DNA from: Sandaracinobacteroides sp039808025
Lineage (GTDB): Bacteria; Pseudomonadota; Alphaproteobacteria; Sphingomonadales; Sphingomonadaceae
Reading direction: 5' to 3'
Length of the DNA: 64,000 bases
Assembly (NCBI GenBank): GCA_039808025.1
Contig: JBDHSK010000002.1
Coordinates: 186,001-250,000, forward strand
The position numbers and the translations under genes were made by a program. This document shows positions 53,020 through 62,351 of this stretch, in pieces; within the stretch, counting starts at the first letter, position 1, and every line of letters begins with the position of its first letter. The notes below the pieces were generated by a model. The model ran no database searches. It was given only the letters and a program-made list of their open reading frames with translations, and was not told the origin of the DNA.

Positions 53020-53794
53020 CCTCGGCAGCGGCCTGAAGGCTCGCATCGTCAGCGGCGTGGTGTTGCTGGCGGTGGCCATCACCGCCATCTGGCTGGGGGG
53101 CCTGTGGTTTGCGGTGCTGACGGCCGTCACCGTCATGCTGGTGCAATGGGAATGGGGGGCAATGCACGCCATTGCTCCGCGCGCGCGCATCGGCGCGCTT
53201 GTTCTGCTGGCGGCGATCTGCTGGCTCAGCCTGCGCGGACACCCGCAACAGGCGCTGTGGTTGCTGGCCTCGGCGATGGCGGCCACCCTGCTGCTGGCGG
53301 CAGTCGCCCGTCAGCAGGCTGCCGCGATCCTGGCGGGGCTGGCCTACGCCGGCCTTCCGGCTATCGCCCTCATCTGGATGCGTTCGATGCCTGATGGCCT
53401 GGTTCTGGTGTTGTGGACGTGCGCCGTGGTGTGGGCGACTGATATTTTTGCCTATTTTGCCGGCCGCGCCATTGGCGGGCCGAAAATCTGGGTGGCCATC
53501 AGCCCCAAGAAAACCTGGGCAGGGCTTGCCGGCGGCATGGTGGCGGCAGCGCTGGTTTCGCTGGCGATTGGCCGTGCGGCAGCATGGCAGTGGCCGGTGG
53601 CTTCCCTGCTGGCCGCCGGGGCCGTGCTCGCCAGTATTGCCCAGGCAGGCGATTTCTTCGAAAGCTGGCTGAAGCGCCGGGCCGGCGTGAAAGACAGCGG
53701 CAATCTGCTGCCCGGCCATGGTGGCCTCATGGACCGGGTAGATGGGCTGATCCCGGTATCGTGCGCCATTGCCCTGCTGGCGGCCCTCGTATGA
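52985..53794 (+). CDS. cdsA: Phosphatidate cytidylyltransferase
   Basis: CdsA (about 269 residues) makes CDP-diacylglycerol. It has seven or eight hydrophobic segments and the C-terminal signature from ISPKKTWAGLAGG to VKDSGNLLPGHGGLMDRVDG. The start is uncertain: ATG at 52985 overlaps uppS by 35 bp, and TTG at 53006 or a later GTG are alternatives, since the first hydrophobic helix begins near SGLKARIVSGVVLLAV. The stop overlaps dxr by 4 bp. Confidence 0.93.
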   Translation: MPAGNDVLAGASLGSGLKARIVSGVVLLAVAITAIWLGGLWFAVLTAVTVMLVQWEWGAMHAIAPRARIGALVLLAAICWLSLRGHPQQALWLLASAMAATLLLAAVARQQAAAILAGLAYAGLPAIALIWMRSMPDGLVLVLWTCAVVWATDIFAYFAGRAIGGPKIWVAISPKKTWAGLAGGMVAAALVSLAIGRAAAWQWPVASLLAAGAVLASIAQAGDFFESWLKRRAGVKDSGNLLPGHGGLMDRVDGLIPVSCAIALLAALV

Positions 53795-54969
53795 AACGGC
53801 TCGCCATTTTCGGCGCCACCGGATCGGTGGGTCAATCGACGCTCGATCTGGTGGCCCGCAATCCGGACCGCTTCGCCGTGGCGGTGCTGACCGCTGGACA
53901 CAACTGGCAGCGCCTTGCGGACCTCGCACTGCAGTTCCGGCCAGAGCGCGTCGCCATCGCCGACACGCAGGCCGTCGCCCCCTTGCGCGAGGCGCTGGCA
54001 AATCAGGGCATTGCCGTCAGCGGGCCAGAGTCATTCGTTGATCTGGCAAGCGAACCGGCCGACCTGATGATGGCGGCGATCGTCGGTGCGGCTGGCCTGC
54101 CCCCCACCCTCGCCGCCTTGCGCGCCGGCACCACGGTAGCGCTTGCCAACAAGGAAGCGCTGGTATGCGCCGGCAGCCTGATGACGGCCGCTGCCAGGGC
54201 TTCAGGCGCCAATCTGCTGCCGGTCGACAGCGAACATAACGCCATTTTCCAGGTGCTCGACAACCTGAGCCGCGTCCGCCGCATCACCCTGACGGCTTCA
54301 GGAGGGCCATTCCGCCAGACATCGCGTGCCAACATGGCACATGTCACGCCGGCACAGGCGGTGCGCCACCCCGTCTGGTCGATGGGTGCCAAAATCTCGG
54401 TGGATTCCGCCACCTTGATGAACAAGGGGCTGGAACTGATCGAAGCCTACCACCTGTTCGGCGTGCGGCCCGACCAGCTCGACGTGCTTATTCACCCGCA
54501 AAGCATGGTGCACGGGCTTGTCGAATATGTCGACGGGTCACTGCTCGCACAACTGGGATCGGCCGACATGCGGGTGCCGATCGCCCATGCGCTTGCCTGG
54601 CCGGAACGCATCGAAACCCCGGTCGAGCGTCTCGATCTCGCCCGGGCCGGGCGACTCGATTTCGAGGCCCCCGACCGCGAGCGTTTCCCGGCGCTGGCAC
54701 TTGCCGAAGCGGCACTCGCTGCCGGCGGCTGCCGCCCCTGTGTGCTGAACGCCGCCAATGAAGTGGCGGTTGCCGCCTTCCTGGCAGGCCGGATCGGCTT
54801 CCTCGATATCGCCGATGTGGTGGCCGAAACCCTGGCCGACCGCCCGCCGGGAACGGTTGCCACCCTCGATGACGTGACCGAGGCCGACATGGCAGCCCGC
54901 GCAGCCGCCGAACGGTTCGTCGCAGCCCGTGCCGCCCGTTCATCCTCTACACACAGTCTTGCCTGTTAG
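53791..54969 (+). CDS. dxr: 1-deoxy-D-xylulose 5-phosphate reductoisomerase
   Basis: Dxr (392 residues) makes 2-C-methyl-D-erythritol 4-phosphate in the MEP isoprenoid pathway. NADPH binding is by RLAIFGATGSVGQST at the N-terminus. Metal and substrate residues lie in LLPVDSEHNAIFQ, TASGGPFR and MNKGLELIEAYHLF. It supplies isoprenoid units for UppS and quinones. The ATG overlaps the cdsA stop. Confidence 0.98.
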   Translation: MKRLAIFGATGSVGQSTLDLVARNPDRFAVAVLTAGHNWQRLADLALQFRPERVAIADTQAVAPLREALANQGIAVSGPESFVDLASEPADLMMAAIVGAAGLPPTLAALRAGTTVALANKEALVCAGSLMTAAARASGANLLPVDSEHNAIFQVLDNLSRVRRITLTASGGPFRQTSRANMAHVTPAQAVRHPVWSMGAKISVDSATLMNKGLELIEAYHLFGVRPDQLDVLIHPQSMVHGLVEYVDGSLLAQLGSADMRVPIAHALAWPERIETPVERLDLARAGRLDFEAPDRERFPALALAEAALAAGGCRPCVLNAANEVAVAAFLAGRIGFLDIADVVAETLADRPPGTVATLDDVTEADMAARAAAERFVAARAARSSSTHSLAC

Positions 54970-54978
54970 GCTCGCTTG

Positions 54979-56121
54979 ATGTCGTATCTGCCCAGCCCCG
55001 GATTTCTCCAGACCGCAGTCATCTTCCTGGCTGTGATCTCGGTGCTCGTTTTCGTGCACGAATACGGACACTTCAAGGTGGCACGCCTGCTGGGCATCAG
55101 GGTTGAAACCTTTTCGGTGGGGTTCGGCCACGAAATCGCCGGCCGCACCGACCGCCACGGCACCCGCTGGAAGCTGGGGTGGATACCGCTTGGCGGTTAT
55201 GCGAAATTCGCCGGAGACGCCGACCCGTCGAGCCGCCCCGACCCTGGCGCCGCCAGCCTTCCGCCCGATCAGCAGGCTGATCTGTTCCAGTTCCGGCCCC
55301 TGTGGCAGCGCGCCCTGGTAACCTTTGCCGGCCCCGCCATCAATTTCCTGTTCGCCATCCTGCTGTTCGCCGGGTTTTTCATGCTCTACGGGCAGCAGGT
55401 CACACCGCCAGTTGTCGGAGCCGTTGCCCCCGGCACCCCGGCCGCGGCTGCCGGCCTGCAACCGGGCGACCGCTTCGTGTCGGTCGATGGCCAGACCACC
55501 ACCCGCTACGAACAGCTGATGCGGATCATCGCCACCAACCCCGGTACGCCAATCGAGGTCGTGGTGATGCGCGACAACCGGCAGATCACGCTTGACATCA
55601 CCCCGAAGCTTATCCGCGAGACCGACATTTTCGGCAATGAATACAAGCGCGGGTTGCTGGGTGTCACCTCTACCACCGAAGTTCATGTCGAACGGATGGG
55701 GCCAATCAAGGCTCTGTGGCAGGGCGTCGTCGAGACGTGGGACACCACCCGCATGATCGCCGATACCCTGTGGCAACTGGTATCGGGGCGGCGCACCATC
55801 GACGAACTCGGCGGACCACTGAAGATCGCGCAATTCTCGGGCCAGACCGCCACGCTGGGTGCGGGGGCGATGATCGCGTTCATGGCGCTTATCTCGATAA
55901 ACCTCGGGTTCATCAACCTGCTGCCAATTCCAGTGCTGGACGGAGGCCATCTGTTCCTTTACGCGCTCGAAGCTGTTCGTGGCCGGCCGCTTGAGCCGAA
56001 GGTGCAGGAATGGGCATTCATGTCGGGGTTCGCATTATTGATGACCTTCATGCTGTTCCTCACCTGGAATGACCTGCGCTCGTTCGGGCTGTGGGCGCAT
56101 CTGGCGGGTGGCAATGGCTGA
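54979..56121 (+). CDS. rseP: Site-2 protease RseP
   Basis: RseP (380 residues) is an inner-membrane zinc protease that cuts within membranes, releasing envelope-stress sigma factors in other bacteria. The catalytic HEYGH is at 27-31 and the third ligand is in LLPIPVLDGGHLF. One PDZ domain lies at about residues 145-225 (PVVGAVAPGTPAAAAGLQPGDRF). Four transmembrane helices are visible. The ATG at 54979 directly follows a TTG; it lies 9 bp past dxr. Confidence 0.96.
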   Translation: MSYLPSPGFLQTAVIFLAVISVLVFVHEYGHFKVARLLGIRVETFSVGFGHEIAGRTDRHGTRWKLGWIPLGGYAKFAGDADPSSRPDPGAASLPPDQQADLFQFRPLWQRALVTFAGPAINFLFAILLFAGFFMLYGQQVTPPVVGAVAPGTPAAAAGLQPGDRFVSVDGQTTTRYEQLMRIIATNPGTPIEVVVMRDNRQITLDITPKLIRETDIFGNEYKRGLLGVTSTTEVHVERMGPIKALWQGVVETWDTTRMIADTLWQLVSGRRTIDELGGPLKIAQFSGQTATLGAGAMIAFMALISINLGFINLLPIPVLDGGHLFLYALEAVRGRPLEPKVQEWAFMSGFALLMTFMLFLTWNDLRSFGLWAHLAGGNG

Positions 56122-56153
56122 GCGGACGTTAGGACAAAGGACATGATGACACG

Positions 56154-58727
56154 ATGCTGGCCCGCCCGGTGACCCCCTGCCTGACCATGCCACTGCGCGC
56201 GTCGCTGTTGTCACTGCTGCTGCTCGGCACGGCGCCAGCCTCGCTGGCGCAAACCGCCCGGCCCTCGCAGCCAGCCGGCCCCGCCGCAACCCCTGAGGCT
56301 CCGTCAGCACCGGCAGCAGCACCAGAGCCTCAGCGCACCATCCAGTCGATCAACGTCGTCGGCAACGAGCGGCTCGAGGCCGACACCGTGCGATCCTACA
56401 TCGATATCCACCCCGGCGATCGTTACGATCGTGACCTGCTCGACCGGTCGTTGAAGGCATTGTTCGCAACCGAACTGTTTGCCGACGTGCAGATCCGCGA
56501 CGATGGCGCCGGCAACATCACCATCGATGTCCGTGAAAACCCGGTCATCAACCGGGTGATCATCGAAGGCTCCAAGCGGGTGAAGGAAGACAAGATCCGC
56601 GAGGAGATCAAGGTAGCGCCCCGGCAAATCTTCACGCGCAGCCGCGCGCGTGCCGACGTGGCGCGGATCCTTGAGCTCTATCGCCGATCGGGGCGGTTTG
56701 CCGCCCGGGTCGAGCCCAAGATCATCCAGCTGGAGCAAAACCGCGTCGACCTGATCTTCGAGATCACCGAAGGGCCGAAATCAAAAGTCCGCCAGATCAA
56801 CATCATCGGCAACCACGAGTTCTCCGACAAGAAACTGCGTGGCGAGATGGTGACCCGGCAGGCGCGTCCCTTGCGCATCTTCACCTCGAACGACACCTAC
56901 GACCCTGATCGACTGGCCTACGACCAGCAGAAACTGCGGCAGTTCTACCTGACCGAGGGCTATGCCGATTTCCGCGTCGTATCATCAGTTGCCGAACTGA
57001 CACCTGACCGCCGCGATTTCATCGTCACCTATGTGGTCGACGAGGGCGAACGCTACAAGTTCGGCAAAGTCGATCTTGAAAGCCAGATCCGCGACGTGAA
57101 GGCCGAGAATTTCAAGCGCCTGCTGCCGATGAAGGAAGGCGACTGGTACAATGCCAAGATGGTGGAAGACACCATCGATTCCCTGACGGAAGCCGTTGGT
57201 CTTCTGGGCTACGCCTTTGCCGATGTCCGCCCGAATTTCGAGCGCGACAAGGACAAGCGCGAAATGAACATCACCTTCGTGGTGAATGAAACGCCACGCG
57301 CCTATATTGAATCGGTCACCATCAACGGCAATACCCGCACGCGCGACGAAGTCATCCGTCGCGAATTCCGTCTTGCCGAAGGCGACGCGTTCAATTCCGT
57401 CAAGGTCAAGCGGTCTCGCGACCGTATCCAGAGCCTTGGTTTCTTCCAGGAAAAACTGGAGATCAAGGAAAACCCCGGCTCGGCGCCCGACAAAGTGGCC
57501 CTGCAGATCGATGTCGAGGAACGGCCAACCGGCTCACTGCAACTTTCTGCCGGTTACTCCAGCCTTGAAGCTTTCATTTTCAGCTTCTCTATCGAGCAGC
57601 GGAACTTCCGTGGCCGAGGCCAGACGGTCAACCTGTCGGCCAACATCAGCAGCTACTCGAAATCCGTGGTGCTCGGCTTCGTCGAACCTTATCTGTTCGA
57701 CCGCAACCTGGCGCTTGGTTTTGATATTTTCCGGAAAGACTACAACAGCTTCACCTGGAACAACGACGGTGGCCGTCGCACCACCTACGAACAGACCACC
57801 ACCGGCTTCCAGGTGCGCGTTGGAACCAACATCACGGAATTCTGGCAGGCCCAGCTGCGCTATGGGCTGTCGCGCGACAAGGTTGGCCTTGCCCCGGAAT
57901 ATTTCACCGATGGCAAGTGCGACCCACTGATTGCCGGCCGCTATCTGTGCGACGCCCTTGGCACCTACACCACCTCGGCACTCGGCTACTCGCTGATGTA
58001 CGACAATCTCGACAACCGGTTGCGACCCAGCCGTGGCCAACGGCTGGTCATCAATCAGGATATTGCCGGACTTGGCGGAACGGTGAAATATGTCCGCAGC
58101 CGGATCAACTACGACCGTTACTTCCGCCTGCCGGGCAACTTCATCCTCAATATTGGCGGTGAAGCCGGCAATATTTTCGGGCTGGGCGGTCAGGATGTCC
58201 GCTTAAGCGAACGCTTCTACCTCGGTGAGCCACGGTTCCGCGGATTTGCCATTCGCGGGGTCGGGCCGCGGATCATCCGCAAATACCGGGATTCCGATGG
58301 CAATCTGGCCACTGATGAAAAGCAGTGGAGCGATGATTCGATCGGAGGCAAAAATTATTATCTGGGACGTGCCGAGGTGGAAGTCCCGCTTGGCTCGGCC
58401 GGGCGGGAAATGGGTCTGCGGCCATCGATTTTCGTCGATGTCGGTGCGCTCTGGAACGTCACGGTTCCGGAACTGCTCGACATTCCCAACAAGACAACCA
58501 CGGTCTGCACCGATCCGGCCAAGCCCGAAACCTGCACGACAACCACCACCACCGGGTTCAAGGAATTCGCCTATGGCAATTCGTCGGCGCCGCGGGTATC
58601 AGTCGGCATCGGGGTTTCCTGGAATTCACCGTTCGGGCCATTCCGCTTCGATCTCGCCAAAGCCATAAAAACCGTCGAGGGTGATGATACCCAAGTATTT
58701 CAGTTCAACGTAGGAACGCAATTCTGA
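56154..58727 (+). CDS. bamA: Outer membrane assembly factor BamA
   Basis: BamA (857 residues) inserts beta-barrel proteins into the outer membrane. After a signal peptide (LLLLGTAPASLAQ) and a Pro/Ala linker, five POTRA domains run from about residue 60 to 430 (starting TIQSINVVGNERLEADTVRS). The barrel follows, with RGFAIRGVGPR (the VRGF/Y-type motif of lid loop L6) and a terminal VGTQF. Starts at 56154 or 56187 are possible; neither has a clear ribosome site. Its stop overlaps skp by one base. Confidence 0.97.
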   Translation: MLARPVTPCLTMPLRASLLSLLLLGTAPASLAQTARPSQPAGPAATPEAPSAPAAAPEPQRTIQSINVVGNERLEADTVRSYIDIHPGDRYDRDLLDRSLKALFATELFADVQIRDDGAGNITIDVRENPVINRVIIEGSKRVKEDKIREEIKVAPRQIFTRSRARADVARILELYRRSGRFAARVEPKIIQLEQNRVDLIFEITEGPKSKVRQINIIGNHEFSDKKLRGEMVTRQARPLRIFTSNDTYDPDRLAYDQQKLRQFYLTEGYADFRVVSSVAELTPDRRDFIVTYVVDEGERYKFGKVDLESQIRDVKAENFKRLLPMKEGDWYNAKMVEDTIDSLTEAVGLLGYAFADVRPNFERDKDKREMNITFVVNETPRAYIESVTINGNTRTRDEVIRREFRLAEGDAFNSVKVKRSRDRIQSLGFFQEKLEIKENPGSAPDKVALQIDVEERPTGSLQLSAGYSSLEAFIFSFSIEQRNFRGRGQTVNLSANISSYSKSVVLGFVEPYLFDRNLALGFDIFRKDYNSFTWNNDGGRRTTYEQTTTGFQVRVGTNITEFWQAQLRYGLSRDKVGLAPEYFTDGKCDPLIAGRYLCDALGTYTTSALGYSLMYDNLDNRLRPSRGQRLVINQDIAGLGGTVKYVRSRINYDRYFRLPGNFILNIGGEAGNIFGLGGQDVRLSERFYLGEPRFRGFAIRGVGPRIIRKYRDSDGNLATDEKQWSDDSIGGKNYYLGRAEVEVPLGSAGREMGLRPSIFVDVGALWNVTVPELLDIPNKTTTVCTDPAKPETCTTTTTTGFKEFAYGNSSAPRVSVGIGVSWNSPFGPFRFDLAKAIKTVEGDDTQVFQFNVGTQF

Positions 58728-59311
58728 TGACCAAAACCATGAAGGCTGCCCTTGCAGCAGTAATGCTTGCCGGTATTTCCGCCCCGGCCGTCGCACAACA
58801 GCTGTCGCCAGCGGTTATCGTGATCGTCGACATGGAGCGCATCGTCAACGACAGCGCCGCCGGCAAGCAGGCCGGCACCGAAATCCAGGCCAAGGTCACC
58901 AGCCTGCAGGCACGGGGCACGACCTTGCAGACCCAGCTGAAGACCGAGGCCGAAGCCATCCAGACCGGCCAGGCCAACAAGTCGCTGGCGGGCGCCGCGC
59001 TTGAACAGCGTGTTCAGGCATTTGGCCAGAAGCAGCAGCAGGCCCAGCAGGAACTGGCCCGCCTTGAAAGCGACATTCAGCGTTCGCGCCAGTTCGTGAT
59101 CAAGCAGATCACCGACGCCGCCAACCCGATCATCACCACCATCATGCGCGAGAAGGGCGCGAGCATCGCCCTTGCCGAAGGCGCAACCCTGCAACACAGC
59201 GCCTCGCTCGATATCACCAATGATGTCGTCGCCCGCATCAACACCAGCCTGCCGCGGGTGTCCACCACGCCACCAGCAGCTCCGGCGGCTCCGGCAACTC
59301 AGCCAAAATAA
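58727..59311 (+). CDS. skp: Skp/OmpH-family periplasmic chaperone
   Basis: This 194-residue exported protein has a signal peptide (MKAALAAVMLAGISAPAVAQ), then the OmpH helical core with IVIVDMERIVNDSAAGKQAG and long coiled-coil helices rich in Gln. The C-terminus is Pro/Ala-rich. Skp delivers unfolded outer-membrane proteins to BamA. The ATG overlaps the bamA stop by one base (TGATG), supporting joint function. Confidence 0.92.
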   Translation: MTKTMKAALAAVMLAGISAPAVAQQLSPAVIVIVDMERIVNDSAAGKQAGTEIQAKVTSLQARGTTLQTQLKTEAEAIQTGQANKSLAGAALEQRVQAFGQKQQQAQQELARLESDIQRSRQFVIKQITDAANPIITTIMREKGASIALAEGATLQHSASLDITNDVVARINTSLPRVSTTPPAAPAAPATQPK

Positions 59312-59315
59312 TCCG

Positions 59316-59780
59316 ATGGCTTCGGGCACCCTCGACGTGGGAGCGGTGATGGCCTGCCTGCCACACCGCTTCCCCATGCTGCTGGTCGACAAGGTGGCGG
59401 AACTGGTCCCGGGCGAGCGCATCGCCGCGATCAAGGCCGTCACCATCAACGAACCCTTTTTTCAGGGGCATTTCCCCGGTCGGCCGATCATGCCCGGCGT
59501 CCTCATTGTCGAGGCACTGGCGCAGGCGGCCGGCGTGCTGGCCGTGGAAACCCTCGAACTGCGGGGCTCTGGCAAGCTGGTCTATTTCATGGCCATCGAT
59601 GGCGCCAAGTTCCGCAAACCCGTTGAGCCGGGGTGCCTGCTGCGTCTTGAGGCATCCTTCATTCAGCGCCGCGCCCGCGTGTGCAAGTTCGCGGGCCGCG
59701 CACTCATCGATGGGGAACTTGCCTGCGAGGTGGAGTTCACTGCCATGATCGCTGACCCGCCGGCCACCCCGCAACCATAG
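59316..59780 (+). CDS. fabZ: 3-hydroxyacyl-ACP dehydratase FabZ
   Basis: FabZ (154 residues) dehydrates 3-hydroxyacyl-ACP in fatty acid elongation. The hotdog signature includes LPHRFPMLLVDKV and the catalytic His in NEPFFQGHFPGRPIMPGVLIVEALAQAAG (His and Glu). It follows skp by 4 bp; lpxD, which lies between these two genes in most Gram-negatives, is absent, and no lpxA or lpxB follows. Confidence 0.97.
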   Translation: MASGTLDVGAVMACLPHRFPMLLVDKVAELVPGERIAAIKAVTINEPFFQGHFPGRPIMPGVLIVEALAQAAGVLAVETLELRGSGKLVYFMAIDGAKFRKPVEPGCLLRLEASFIQRRARVCKFAGRALIDGELACEVEFTAMIADPPATPQP

Positions 59781-59805
59781 CACTGAACGATTGCCCTTGG
59801 GCGGC

Positions 59806-59836
59806 CTGCCCGAACCATCGCCACCGCCACGGGCAG
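59806..59836. terminator. Possible terminator between fabZ and wecB
   Basis: CTGCCCG (59806-59812) and CGGGCAG (59830-59836) form a 7-bp stem with a 17-nt loop, with a 3-bp GC extension past a bulge. It lies between convergent genes and has no T-run. Confidence 0.35.
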
Positions 59837-59844
59837 CCGACCTC

Positions 59845-61002
59845 CTAGGGATACACAGCTGAAACCGCCACTTCCTCGGGTTGCTGATGCAGCCACGACG
59901 CGACGATGCGGGCGATTTTCGCGGATGCCTCGCCATCGCCAAACGGGAAAGACGGTGCCGGTCGTGGCAGGGCAAGTGCGGCGATTACGGATTTGTAAAT
60001 GGCGTCGGCAGACAGATCGACCAGTTGCGACAGGCCGCAATCAATGGCCTCCGGTCGCTCAGTGGCCTCTCGCAGCACCAATGTTCTAAGGCCCAGCGAT
60101 GGCGCCTCTTCCTGCAGGCCGCCCGAATCGGTCAACAAAAGATCTGCCTGCTGCAGCAGCCATGCCATCGATTGATGATCAAGCGCCTAGGCCAGTTGCA
60201 CATTTGCCCTGTCTCCCAGCACCGCGCGCAGCGCCTGTTGCACCTCGGGATTGGGGTGCATGGGAATAACGATCCGTGCCCGCCCTTCCTCGGCCAATCG
60301 TGCCATTCCCTGCGCAATCTGAATCAGGCGCGCGCCGATATTCTCGCGCCGGTGCACGGTGGCGACCACCAGTGGCAACCCTGTTCGCAGAACCAGCGGC
60401 AACCGCGCTGACATCTGCGCATCGAGTGCCGGGTTGCTGTTGGCATGCTCCAGCACATGATGAAAGGCATCCACACCACTGTTGCCGGTGACATGGATCG
60501 TTTCCGGCCGCACCCCCTCGCGCATCAGGGCCTCGGCGGCCCGCCTGGTCGGCGCGAAATGCAGGGCCGCCAGCCGCGAGATCAGGGCGCGCTGGAGTTC
60601 TTCGGGAAAAGGCTCGGCAAGGTCTCCGGTGCGCAGACCTGCTTCGACATGGGCAAGCGCCACCCGCGAATAGGCAGCTGCCAAGGCGCCGGCAAAAGCC
60701 GAAACAGTATCGCCCTGCACCACCACCAGTGCCGGCCGCCGCTGTTGCAACAGGTTCCCGACCGCTGCCACAATCGCCGCCAGGCTGGAAGGAAGCGACA
60801 TGCCCGGCGTGCATGCCCGCAGTTCATGATCAGGGCGCAGCCCTGATTCCCGCAACATCATCGGCAACAGATCAGGGTGCTGGCCAGTATCGGCAATCTC
60901 GACAGGCAGACCCTTCTGCCGCAGGGCCCTGATCACCGGCGATAGTTTGATGGCTTCCGGACGAGTTCCGCAGATAACCAGAACGGTCGCGTGGCTGTGC
61001 AT
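59845..61002 (-). pseudogene. wecB: UDP-N-acetylglucosamine 2-epimerase, interrupted by an in-frame amber codon
   Basis: A 386-codon frame from ATG 61002 encodes a complete WecB-type epimerase except for one TAG at codon 272 (60187-60189). The first part has TRPEAIKLSPVI, QGDTVSAFAGAL, HVEAGLRTGD, PEELQRALISRL and TVHRREN, that is, the catalytic Asp/Glu/His set. The part after the stop has LLLTDSGGLQEEAPSLG and LREATERPEAI, which contact UDP. No other frame disruption is seen. Restart at ATG 60168 would give a 107-residue C-terminal fragment. The enzyme would make UDP-ManNAc for surface glycans. It may be a recent pseudogene, a sequencing error or a suppressed stop. Confidence 0.85.
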
Positions 61003-61224
61003 CTAAGCATACGCCTGCCCGATCGAGCCCTCCTCCCGATCGCGTTGCAACCCTGAGGCGGAACATTAGATGAAAAAAACCTGTGGTCAACACTGTGTAT
61101 ATTGATGCCTGCCCGGGAACACCCCGTTTCCTGCCACCTTCTGCAACAGACTTGCATTAGCCCGCGTTATTGCATATGTATCGCAACAGCGCCCCAATCG
61201 GCGCTGAACGGGAGAGATTCGGCG

Positions 61225-61401
61225 ATGATCGTCTGTTCCTGCAATGCCCTTCGCGAAGCCCAGGTCCGGGAAATGGCGCGCAGCGGCGCACGCTGTGAAA
61301 AGCAGGCCTATCGCGATCTCGGCTGCCGGCCGCAGTGCGGCCAATGCCTGCCGTTCGCTCGTCAGATCGTCCACGACGAAGCCGCCCGTCTGGCAGGCTG
61401 A
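61225..61401 (+). CDS. bfd: Bacterioferritin-associated ferredoxin
   Basis: This 58-residue Bfd-type protein has one [2Fe-2S] cluster. CSCN at residues 4-7 and GCRPQCGQC at about 36-44 give the C-x-C...C-x2-C ligand spacing. It starts MIVCSCNALREAQ; GGGAGAG lies 8 bp upstream. Bfd reduces iron in bacterioferritin to release it in iron shortage; bfr is present at 44.5 kb. It is divergent from wecB and convergent with ribF. Confidence 0.93.
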   Translation: MIVCSCNALREAQVREMARSGARCEKQAYRDLGCRPQCGQCLPFARQIVHDEAARLAG

Positions 61402-61418
61402 CCGCCGGCTGCCCCCCG

Positions 61419-62351
61419 CTATTCCATTGCGGTCAGCATCCGCCTCGCCGCGGCAGCATCGTGCTTTACCTGAGCCTGCAACGCCGCCAGCGACGGCAGT
61501 TTACGCTCTGGCCGGATATAATCGATCAGTTCGACAGCGATAGCCTGCCCGTACAGATCACCGGACCAGTCGAAAATCCAGCTCTCCAACAGTTCCTCGG
61601 CAACCTCGAACATCGGGCGGATACCAAGGTTGGCAACACCATCATGGCGGCTGCCATCGGCCAGTTGCACCTTCACGGCATAAACACCATAACGCGGACG
61701 CTGATACCCCCCCAACGTCTGGTTGGCAGTGGGCACGCCAATGGTGCGCCCCAGTTTCTGGCCGCCAATCACCGGGCCAGTGATGGTGAAGGGACGCGAC
61801 AGCAACCGGGCAGCCTCGCGCGGATCGCCGGCGCGCAGAGCCTCACGGATACGGGTTGACGACACCGCCAAGCCGCCATCGTCAACGCCGGTTATGGCAG
61901 TGGCTGTAAACCCGAGTTCGCGACCGAAACGCACCAGATCTGCCGCATGCCCGTCGCGTCCCTTGCCAAAGTGGAAATCCTCGCCGGTTACCACATGGGA
62001 AATCTGCAGTCGGTCGGCCAGCCAGACGCGGGCGAAATCAGCAGCGGGAAGACTTGCCAGCGCCCGATCGAAGGGAATGACTACCGCGCCATCCACACCC
62101 AGCCCGGCCATGATCGTCAGCTTCTGCGCGATGGTGGTAAGGGCAAACGGCGGCGTGTCAGGCCGAAAAAACACTGACGGATGCGGATCGAACGTTGCCA
62201 CCAGCGCCGGGCGCCCCTGCTGGTGGGCATGGCAAACAGCAGACCGGATCACTGCCTGATGACCCAGGTGCACGCCATCGAAATTGCCCAGCGCCAGTGC
62301 CCCCCCCGCCAGATGGGCGGGAACTGCCGTCAGCGGGTCGATCCGTTCCAT
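61419..62351 (-). CDS. ribF: Bifunctional riboflavin kinase/FAD synthetase
   Basis: RibF (310 residues) makes FMN and FAD. The N-terminal adenylyltransferase domain has ALGNFDGVHLGHQAVI and VVTGEDFHFGKGRDG; SSTRIREALRAGD is its C-terminal motif. The riboflavin-kinase domain starts about residue 185 (RPFTITGPVIGGQKLGRTIG) and contains GVPTANQTL. The ATG overlaps the folA stop by one base. Confidence 0.96.
   Translation of the reverse strand: MERIDPLTAVPAHLAGGALALGNFDGVHLGHQAVIRSAVCHAHQQGRPALVATFDPHPSVFFRPDTPPFALTTIAQKLTIMAGLGVDGAVVIPFDRALASLPAADFARVWLADRLQISHVVTGEDFHFGKGRDGHAADLVRFGRELGFTATAITGVDDGGLAVSSTRIREALRAGDPREAARLLSRPFTITGPVIGGQKLGRTIGVPTANQTLGGYQRPRYGVYAVKVQLADGSRHDGVANLGIRPMFEVAEELLESWIFDWSGDLYGQAIAVELIDYIRPERKLPSLAALQAQVKHDAAAARRMLTAME

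Noticed and set aside
51829..53286. 485-codon open frame on the minus strand
   Set aside because: Antisense to frr, uppS and cdsA; no family resemblance.
60187..60189. Programmed recoding of the wecB TAG (for example pyrrolysine)
   Set aside because: No pyl genes or recoding element is visible here, and the position is not an active-site residue; a point mutation is simpler.
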